Position numbers and translations under genes: made by a program
Shown here: positions 58,582-64,000 of the stretch, in pieces
Layout of the letters: each line of letters opens with the position of its first letter
How positions within the stretch are numbered: the stretch's first letter is position 1
Origin: an uncultured beta proteobacterium
GTDB lineage: Bacteria; Pseudomonadota; Gammaproteobacteria; Burkholderiales; Burkholderiaceae_C
Direction: 5' to 3'
Assembly: GCA_903873485.1 (NCBI GenBank)
Contig: CAIQOO010000175.1
Span: 1-64,000 of the forward strand
DNA: 64,000 nt
The notes under the pieces: generated by a model
Told to the model about the DNA's origin: nothing
Databases searched by the model: none
The model's input: only the letters and a program-made list of their open reading frames with translations

Positions 58582-59502
58582 TCACGGCAGCGGCACCGCA
58601 TCCAGCATGGCGCGCACCTGCTCCTGGGCACCCCGACCGGCATCTCCGGTGGGAATCAGCCGGTGGGCAATGGTTTGCGGCAGCACTGCGCGCACATCGT
58701 CGGGCGCCACATAGCTGCGCCCGGCCAGCAGGGCATGCGCTTTGGCGGCGCGCAGCACGGCAATGCCGGCGCGCGGACTCAGGCCCTGAATGAACCACTG
58801 ACCGGAGCGGGTTGCCGCCATCAGATCTTGCACATAGTCCAGCAGCGGCCCGGCAGCATGAATGGCTTGCACCTGATCTTGCAGCGTCAGCAACTCTTGC
58901 GCGGTCAGCAGGCTCGGCAGCGCATCGACGAGTTGGCGCCGGTCAACACCGCAGAGCAACTCGCGCTCGGCAGTGCGGCTCGGGTAGCCTAGCGAGATGC
59001 ACATCAGAAAACGGTCCAGTTGCGACTCGGGCAGCGCATAGGTGCCCGCCTGGTCCATCGGATTTTGCGTGGCAATGACAAAAAAGGGCAGCGGCAGCGG
59101 GCGCGTCTGGCCTTCAATCGTGACCTGTTTTTCTTCCATCGCTTCAAGCAGGGCGCTTTGCGTTTTTGGGCTGGCGCGGTTGATTTCGTCGGCTAGCAAC
59201 ACCTGGGCAAACAGCGGGCCGGGATGAAACACAAATTTTTCTGCACCGCGCTCATAAATCGACACCCCCAGCAAATCGCCGGGCATCAGGTCTGCGGTAA
59301 ATTGCACGCGGGAAAACTGCAAGCCAAAGGTGCGTGCCAGGGCATGCGCCAATGTAGTTTTGCCAACACCTGGCACGTCTTCGATCAACAAGTGCCCGCC
59401 AGCAAGCAAACATGCCACGCAATCCTGGGTCTGATCAGATTTGCCGACAATCACCGTGTTAAGTTGATTGACCAGCGCCGTGAGTTTTTCTTGAATGTCC
59501 AT
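58582..59502 (-). CDS. MoxR-family AAA+ ATPase
   Basis: 306 residues: Walker A EDVPGVGKTTLA, Walker B LLADEINRA, sensor IATQNPMDQAGTY. MoxR proteins act as chaperone-like ATPases with DUF58/VWA partners. First gene of the moxR-DUF58-tgpA-mltB unit. Its first codons and upstream region are duplicated at 60275-60431. Confidence 0.93.
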   Translation of the reverse strand: MDIQEKLTALVNQLNTVIVGKSDQTQDCVACLLAGGHLLIEDVPGVGKTTLAHALARTFGLQFSRVQFTADLMPGDLLGVSIYERGAEKFVFHPGPLFAQVLLADEINRASPKTQSALLEAMEEKQVTIEGQTRPLPLPFFVIATQNPMDQAGTYALPESQLDRFLMCISLGYPSRTAERELLCGVDRRQLVDALPSLLTAQELLTLQDQVQAIHAAGPLLDYVQDLMAATRSGQWFIQGLSPRAGIAVLRAAKAHALLAGRSYVAPDDVRAVLPQTIAHRLIPTGDAGRGAQEQVRAMLDAVPLP

Positions 59503-59551
59503 GGGACAACCTTACCAAAAAAAGAGCCGTTGGCAACAATTGCAGACGACG

Positions 59552-59605
59552 ATGACCGGATACTTTACTCACCCAAGCGGTCGCCTGCTCACCATAGCCG
59601 GCTAA
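59552..59605 (+). pseudogene. 5' fragment of a duplicated HDAC-like gene
   Basis: ATG at 59552 begins MTGYFTHPSGRLLTIAG and stops. The first ten or so codons and the upstream bases match the start of the full HDAC-like gene at 60432. It is the truncated left copy of a duplicated junction. Confidence 0.7.
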
Positions 59606-59789
59606 TCTGGTTTTCTTGGCAGAGGAAGCCCTTGCGCTGCGCCATGCTGTGTCTGAGTGCTCATGCCAAGCTTGCCGACCGAACCTGTAGCAACAACAAC
59701 AGTACGCTGTAAACTTGGTTTGGTGCCTGATGGCACCAGCATCATCCCGATGCGCAGCACTGCGGTTTATCCATTTTTCGGAGATTTTT

Positions 59790-60257
59790 ATGCGCCTGAT
59801 CCTTGTATTGATTGCCTCGCTTGTTGCATCCACGCCTTATGCCCAGGCTACTGGATCGGGTGACAACAATGAGAAAAACAGCGCGTTTGCCACGCTGGAT
59901 AAAAATTCGGATGGCGGGTTAAGCCGTTCTGAAGTGGCCGGCGAGAAAGAAATTGCCAAGCGGTTCAGCAGGTTTGATGCCAACAAGGACGGCAAGCTGC
60001 AAGAGGACGAGTTCCTGAAGGCTGCTCAGGAAAATGACAAAAGGGTTCTGGCTGACACGGCCATCACAACCAAGGTGAAAAGCGAGTTTCTAATCACCAA
60101 GGGCATACCCTCGACGGCAATTTCTGTGGAGACTTACGAGGGCAAGGTTCAGTTGTCGGGCTTTGTCGAGAGCCAAGAACAGATTGCGGCAGCCGCGAAG
60201 GTGGCCAAGGCCATCGCTGGTGTGAAGTCCGTGCTGAACAACCTCAAGGTGAAATAA
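59790..60257 (+). CDS. Exported EF-hand and BON domain protein
   Basis: 155 residues. Signal peptide (LILVLIASLVASTPYAQA), two EF-hand-like calcium loops (DKNSDGGLSRSE and DANKDGKLQEDE) and a C-terminal BON domain (AITTKVKSEFLITKGIPSTA to SVLNNLKVK). BON domains bind membranes or envelope partners. GGAGA precedes the ATG. It is inserted between two copies of the moxR/HDAC intergenic region, so it probably arrived by insertion or duplication. Confidence 0.85.
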   Translation: MRLILVLIASLVASTPYAQATGSGDNNEKNSAFATLDKNSDGGLSRSEVAGEKEIAKRFSRFDANKDGKLQEDEFLKAAQENDKRVLADTAITTKVKSEFLITKGIPSTAISVETYEGKVQLSGFVESQEQIAAAAKVAKAIAGVKSVLNNLKVK

Positions 60258-60274
60258 GGGGAAATAAAGTGGAC

Positions 60275-60382
60275 CTGACAGCAGCACTTGGGCAAACAGC
60301 GGGCCGGGATGAAACACACACACACACTTCTCCGCACCACGCTCATAATGACCAGCGCCGTGAGTTTTTCTTGAATGTCCAT
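60275..60382 (-). pseudogene. Remnant of the moxR 5' end (duplicated)
   Basis: On the minus strand it starts MDIQEKLTALV exactly like moxR, then jumps to a segment matching moxR bases near 59207-59255. About 210 bp in between are missing. A short (CA)n tract interrupts the copy. Upstream bases (ggacaaccttaccaaaaa type) match the moxR upstream region too. Confidence 0.8.
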
Positions 60383-60431
60383 GAGACAACCTTACCAAAA
60401 AATTAGCCGTAGGAAACAATTGCATATGACG

Positions 60432-61379
60432 ATGACTGGATACTTTACTCACCCAAGCTGTCGCATGCATGAAATGGGACCGGGCCACCCCGAGTGCCCC
60501 GAGCGGCTTGATGCGATTGATGACCGCCTGCTGAGCTCGGGCCTGGACGTGGCACTCGATCGGCGCGAAGCTACGGCGGCAGCCACATCCGACATCGAGT
60601 TGGCCCATGGCCGCATGTATGTGGCAGCGATTCGCGGCTTGAATGCCGAACTTCGGGAGGAAATTGACGCCGGTGGCCCGACTCACCTGCAGATTGACCC
60701 CGACACCAGCATCAACATCCACACCTGGACGGCGGCGCTGAATGCCGCCGGTGCCGCCATCGATGCCACCGATGCGGTGATCGCCGGCGAAATGGAGAAC
60801 GCCTTTTGCGCCGTGCGCCCGCCCGGTCACCACGCCTGCCGGAATACTGCAGCCGGTTTCTGCTTTTTCAACAATGTGGCGATTGCCGCAAAGTATGCGC
60901 TGGAGCGGCACAACCTGCAGCGTGTGGCAATTGTCGATTTTGATGTGCACCACGGCAACGGCACCGAAGACATCGTCAAGGACGACGACCGCATCCTGAT
61001 GGTGAGCTTTTACCAGCATCCGTTTTACCCGATGGGCTGGAAGCACTCACATGCCCACAACCTGGTCAACCTGCCGGTGCCGGCCTACACCAAGGGCAAA
61101 GACATCCGCGAAATGATTGAGGCGGCCTGGATGCCGCGCCTCGAAGAGTTCAAGCCCGAGATGATTTTCATCAGCGCCGGATTTGATGCGCACCGCGAAG
61201 ACGACATGGGCCAGCTCGGTCTGGTGGAAAGCGATTACGCCTGGATCACCAGCCGCATCAAGGACGTGGCGCGCCGCTATTCAAAAGGCCGCATTGTGAG
61301 CTGCCTGGAGGGCGGTTATGTGATGGGTGCCTTGTCGCGCAGTGTCGAGGCGCATATTCGGATACTGGCCGATGTCTGA
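60432..61379 (+). CDS. Histone deacetylase-like amidohydrolase
   Basis: 315 residues of the HDAC/acetylpolyamine amidohydrolase superfamily. Zinc and catalytic motifs are intact: CAVRPPGHHACRN, VDFDVHHGNGTED and ISAGFDAHREDD. Likely removes acetyl groups from polyamines or another small amide. ATG at 60432 is chosen because it is the only start conserved in the duplicated fragment at 59552; ATG 60426 is the alternative. Its stop overlaps the MscS start. Confidence 0.9.
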   Translation: MTGYFTHPSCRMHEMGPGHPECPERLDAIDDRLLSSGLDVALDRREATAAATSDIELAHGRMYVAAIRGLNAELREEIDAGGPTHLQIDPDTSINIHTWTAALNAAGAAIDATDAVIAGEMENAFCAVRPPGHHACRNTAAGFCFFNNVAIAAKYALERHNLQRVAIVDFDVHHGNGTEDIVKDDDRILMVSFYQHPFYPMGWKHSHAHNLVNLPVPAYTKGKDIREMIEAAWMPRLEEFKPEMIFISAGFDAHREDDMGQLGLVESDYAWITSRIKDVARRYSKGRIVSCLEGGYVMGALSRSVEAHIRILADV

Positions 61380-62643
61380 GCCAGGTAGCGCAGACCTGCA
61401 AGCCTGGTTTGAAGCGCTGGCCAATCCCTTGTCTTTGGTGGCGCTGGGTGCCCTGCTGCTGTGTGGTCTGCTGGCCTGGCTGCTGACGGGCCTGTTTGCC
61501 CGGGCGTTTGAGGGGCGCGACAGCAAGTCCATCATGTTTGGCCAGCGCAATATTGATGGCGTGCTGTTTCCGGCGCTGTTGCTCACGCTGGCCTACCTGG
61601 CGCGCACCTTGCTGTCGAGTGCGCTCCAGTCGCCAGTGTTCAAGGTGGCGATTCCGGTGCTGCTGTCCTTGCTGGTCATCCGCCTTGGGGTTAAGGTGCT
61701 GCAGGCAGCCTTCAATGAGACTCCGCTGATTCGTTTGCTCGAACGCAGCATTTCGTGGATCGCCTGGCTGACCATGGTGCTGTGGGTCAGTGGCTTGCTG
61801 CCGTTGGTGCTTGAAGAGCTCGATCAGATCAATTGGAAGGTGGGTGGCAGCAACCTGTCGGTGCGCAACATCATTGAGGGCACGCTCACTGCCGGTCTGG
61901 TGCTGATCATCACGCTGTGGATATCGTCGGCCATTGAGTCGAGATTGCTGCGCCGTGCCACCGGTGGTGAACTGAGCCTGCGCAAGGCTTTCAGCAATGC
62001 GGCACGCGCCTTGCTGATGTTTCTGGGGCTGCTGCTGGCGCTCTCTGCTGTCGGCATTGACCTGACGGCGCTGTCGGTGCTGGGCGGCGCGATTGGCGTG
62101 GGCATTGGTCTGGGCCTGCAAAAACTTGCCGCCAACTATGTGTCGGGTTTTGTCATTCTGGCCGAGCGCAGCATGCGCATCGGCGACAGTGTGCAGGTGG
62201 ACAACTTCAGCGGGGTCATCACGCAGATCAATGCGCGCTACACCGTGATCCGCTCGCTATCCGGCCGCGAATCGATTGTGCCCAACGAAATGCTGATCAC
62301 CAGCCGGGTCGAAAACCACTCGCTGGCCGATACCAAAGTCTGGCAATCGACCATGGTGTCGGTGGCCTATGACAGTGATGTGCAGCAGGTCATGGCGCTG
62401 CTGACACAAGCCGCCCTGGCGCAGACCCGGGTGTTGCGTGAACCGAACCCCTCGGTGGCATTGTCAAATTTTGCCCCCGACGGGCTGGAATTTACCCTGG
62501 GCTTCTGGATTGGCGACCCTGAAAATGGCAGCCTGAACATCAGGTCGCAGGTCAACCTGGAGGTGTTGCGGCTGTTTCGTGAAAATAGTATCGAGATACC
62601 ATTTCCGCAGCGCGTTATCCACCAGCGCACAGGCTGTTTATAA
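61372..62643 (+). CDS. MscS-family mechanosensitive channel
   Basis: 423 residues with about five membrane segments and the MscS pore and beta region: LTALSVLGGAIGVGIGLGLQKLAANYVSG is the Gly/Ala-rich pore helix, followed by RSMRIGDSVQVDNFSGVI. Expected to release solutes on hypo-osmotic shock. The start overlaps the HDAC gene by 8 bases, so the two are cotranscribed. Confidence 0.92.
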   Translation: MSEPGSADLQAWFEALANPLSLVALGALLLCGLLAWLLTGLFARAFEGRDSKSIMFGQRNIDGVLFPALLLTLAYLARTLLSSALQSPVFKVAIPVLLSLLVIRLGVKVLQAAFNETPLIRLLERSISWIAWLTMVLWVSGLLPLVLEELDQINWKVGGSNLSVRNIIEGTLTAGLVLIITLWISSAIESRLLRRATGGELSLRKAFSNAARALLMFLGLLLALSAVGIDLTALSVLGGAIGVGIGLGLQKLAANYVSGFVILAERSMRIGDSVQVDNFSGVITQINARYTVIRSLSGRESIVPNEMLITSRVENHSLADTKVWQSTMVSVAYDSDVQQVMALLTQAALAQTRVLREPNPSVALSNFAPDGLEFTLGFWIGDPENGSLNIRSQVNLEVLRLFRENSIEIPFPQRVIHQRTGCL

Positions 62644-62815
62644 TAAAAGCACGATCGTTCTATTTTGTTTGGTCGATGCGCAGATTGCGGGTGCCACAGC
62701 AATGTCGGCAAAGTTGGCCGCATAGAATACCGAAGTTGACGCGCACGTCAATCAGATTGATGTTTGCGCGATGTGTTAGCAACCTTACTTTTAACCATCC
62801 TGGAGAAAAATACTC

Positions 62816-63565
62816 ATGAAAGTCCTGGTCGCAGTCAAGCGCGTGGTGGACTACAACGTCAAGGTCCGCGTCAAATCGGACAACACCGGTGTAGATATCG
62901 CCAACGTCAAAATGAGCATGAACCCGTTTGACGAAATTGCTATCGAAGAGGCGGTTCGCCTGAAAGAAAAGGGTGTTGTCACCGAAATCATCGCGGTTTC
63001 CTGTGGCGTCACCCAATGCCAGGAAACCCTGCGCACCGCCATGGCAATTGGTGCTGACCGCGCCATCCTGGTCGAAAGCACCGAAGAACTGCAGCCGCTG
63101 GCGGTCGCCAAACTGCTCAAGGCGCTGATCGACAAGGAACAGCCCGGACTCATCATTCTGGGCAAGCAAGCCATCGATGACGACTGCAACCAGACCGGTC
63201 AGATGCTCGCCGCGCTGGCCGGCCTGCCGCAAGTCACCTGCGCCAGCAAAGTGCTGATTGCCGATGGCAAGGCCACCATCATCCGCGAAATTGACGGTGG
63301 TCTGGAAACCCTGGTCGTCACCCTGCCGGCCGTCATGACGGCTGATTTGCGCCTCAACGAGCCACGTTATGTGACCCTGCCCAATATTATGAAGGCCAAG
63401 AAAAAGCCGCTTCAAGTCCTCAAGCCAGCCGAACTGGGTGTCGATGTGACACCACGCATCAAAACCCTCAAGGTCAATGAGCCGCCTAAACGCAGCGCCG
63501 GCATCAAGGTGCCCGACGTGGCAACGCTGGTGGACAAACTCAAGAACGAAGCCAAGGTAATCTGA
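62816..63565 (+). CDS. etfB: Electron transfer flavoprotein beta subunit
   Basis: 249 residues: [20 protein letters not shown] start, AMP-binding region, and the signature [31 protein letters not shown]. With EtfA it carries electrons from acyl-CoA dehydrogenases to ETF-ubiquinone oxidoreductase. GGAG lies ten bases before the ATG. etfA follows after 83 bases. Confidence 0.97.
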   Translation: MKVLVAVKRVVDYNVKVRVKSDNTGVDIANVKMSMNPFDEIAIEEAVRLKEKGVVTEIIAVSCGVTQCQETLRTAMAIGADRAILVESTEELQPLAVAKLLKALIDKEQPGLIILGKQAIDDDCNQTGQMLAALAGLPQVTCASKVLIADGKATIIREIDGGLETLVVTLPAVMTADLRLNEPRYVTLPNIMKAKKKPLQVLKPAELGVDVTPRIKTLKVNEPPKRSAGIKVPDVATLVDKLKNEAKVI

Positions 63566-63648
63566 CAGCTTCTGCTGGGGCAGTGCCCGGTTTGCCAGGC
63601 AAATTGGTGCTGCGTTTAACTGATTGATAACTTTTTTGGGACCAAAAA

Positions 63649-64000
63649 ATGACCGTACTCGTATTTGCCGAACACGACAACACCTCTCTCAAGCCCGCCA
63701 CCCTCAACACCATCACCGCAGCACTTGCGTGCGGTGGCGATGTGCATGTGCTGGTGGCAGGACACAACGCCAGTGCCGTTGCCGCCGCCGCCGCCCTGGT
63801 AGCCGGTGTGGCCAAAGTGCTGCATATTGATGCCGAGAGTCTGGCCCACGCTGTGGCAGAAAACGTCACGGCACAGATCGAGGCCGTGGTGGCCAATTAC
63901 AGCCACATCCTGTTTGCCGCCACCGCCTCGGGCAAAAACATCGCCCCGCGTGTCGCCGCCCGGCTTGACGTGGCGCAGGTCTCGGACATCACCAAAGTGT
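63649..64000 (+). CDS. etfA: Electron transfer flavoprotein alpha subunit (partial)
   Basis: The first 117 codons are visible before the window ends. MTVLVFAEHDNTSLKPATLNT and the later SHILFAATASGKNIAPRVAARL are typical of the EtfA N-terminal domain; the FAD-binding C-terminal part lies outside. It pairs with etfB. Confidence 0.95.
   Translation, partial: MTVLVFAEHDNTSLKPATLNTITAALACGGDVHVLVAGHNASAVAAAAALVAGVAKVLHIDAESLAHAVAENVTAQIEAVVANYSHILFAATASGKNIAPRVAARLDVAQVSDITKV

Noticed and set aside
60310-60330. (CA)n microsatellite as a functional phase-variation tract
   Set aside because: It lies in the dead moxR fragment, outside any gene whose expression it could switch.

Overview
The window looks like a chromosomal segment of a betaproteobacterium of the Comamonadaceae (Rhodoferax/Polaromonas-like). 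This rests on gene order, protein flavour (surE-pcm-nlpD, a CbbR-linked Calvin operon, DUF3563, TgpA/DUF58/MoxR) and a roughly 60-bp dispersed hairpin repeat, of which I count about 13-14 copies, several inside reading frames. The genus is an inference. Coding density is high and most of the DNA is GC-rich; one gene at 36374-37126 is conspicuously AT-rich.

Layout. 1-1780: tRNA-Arg(ACG) and a C-terminally truncated transposase. 1780-6794: mutS, then an agmatinase and a PuuB-like amine oxidase (polyamine catabolism). 6971-12840: two cyclic-di-GMP synthase loci around an EamA exporter; the second locus is split by one in-frame stop. 12964-21019: a tight three-gene operon made of a TPR-CHAT caspase-like protein with signal peptide, a TpsA-type exoprotein and its TpsB outer-membrane transporter. 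21411-26561: Bax-inhibitor-1-like protein, lipoprotein, rlmD, nlpD, pcm, surE, with no rpoS between nlpD and rlmD. 26690-30339: ccoG, a degenerate ETHE1-like metallo-beta-lactamase protein and a divergent FisR-like sigma-54 activator with the three-cysteine pattern of a sulfane-sulfur sensor. 31509-36122: an operon of an unknown protein, a stand-alone cobalamin-binding domain with the CarH Wx9EH light-sensor motif, and a PAS-GGDEF-EAL protein.

36374-39451 holds small and orphan genes, a retropepsin and a peptidoglycan-binding/AvrRpt2-like cysteine protease. 39531-48245 is cbbR and the divergent Calvin-cycle operon cbbY-rpe-fbp-prk-tkt-cbbZ-pgk, without RuBisCO genes here. 48249-54284 holds two flavoenzymes, a coiled-coil PD-(D/E)XK protein between direct repeats, and a secreted GH39-like glycosidase. 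54378-59502 is the minus-strand group moxR-DUF58-tgpA-mltB. 59552-62643 holds an EF-hand/BON protein that splits a duplicated moxR/HDAC junction, then a histone-deacetylase-like amidohydrolase overlapping an MscS channel. The window ends in etfB and a partial etfA.

The strongest leads for new biology are the CHAT/two-partner-secretion operon, the B12-photoreceptor/c-di-GMP operon, the FisR-like locus next to ccoG, and the hairpin repeat that inserts into essential genes without breaking frame.
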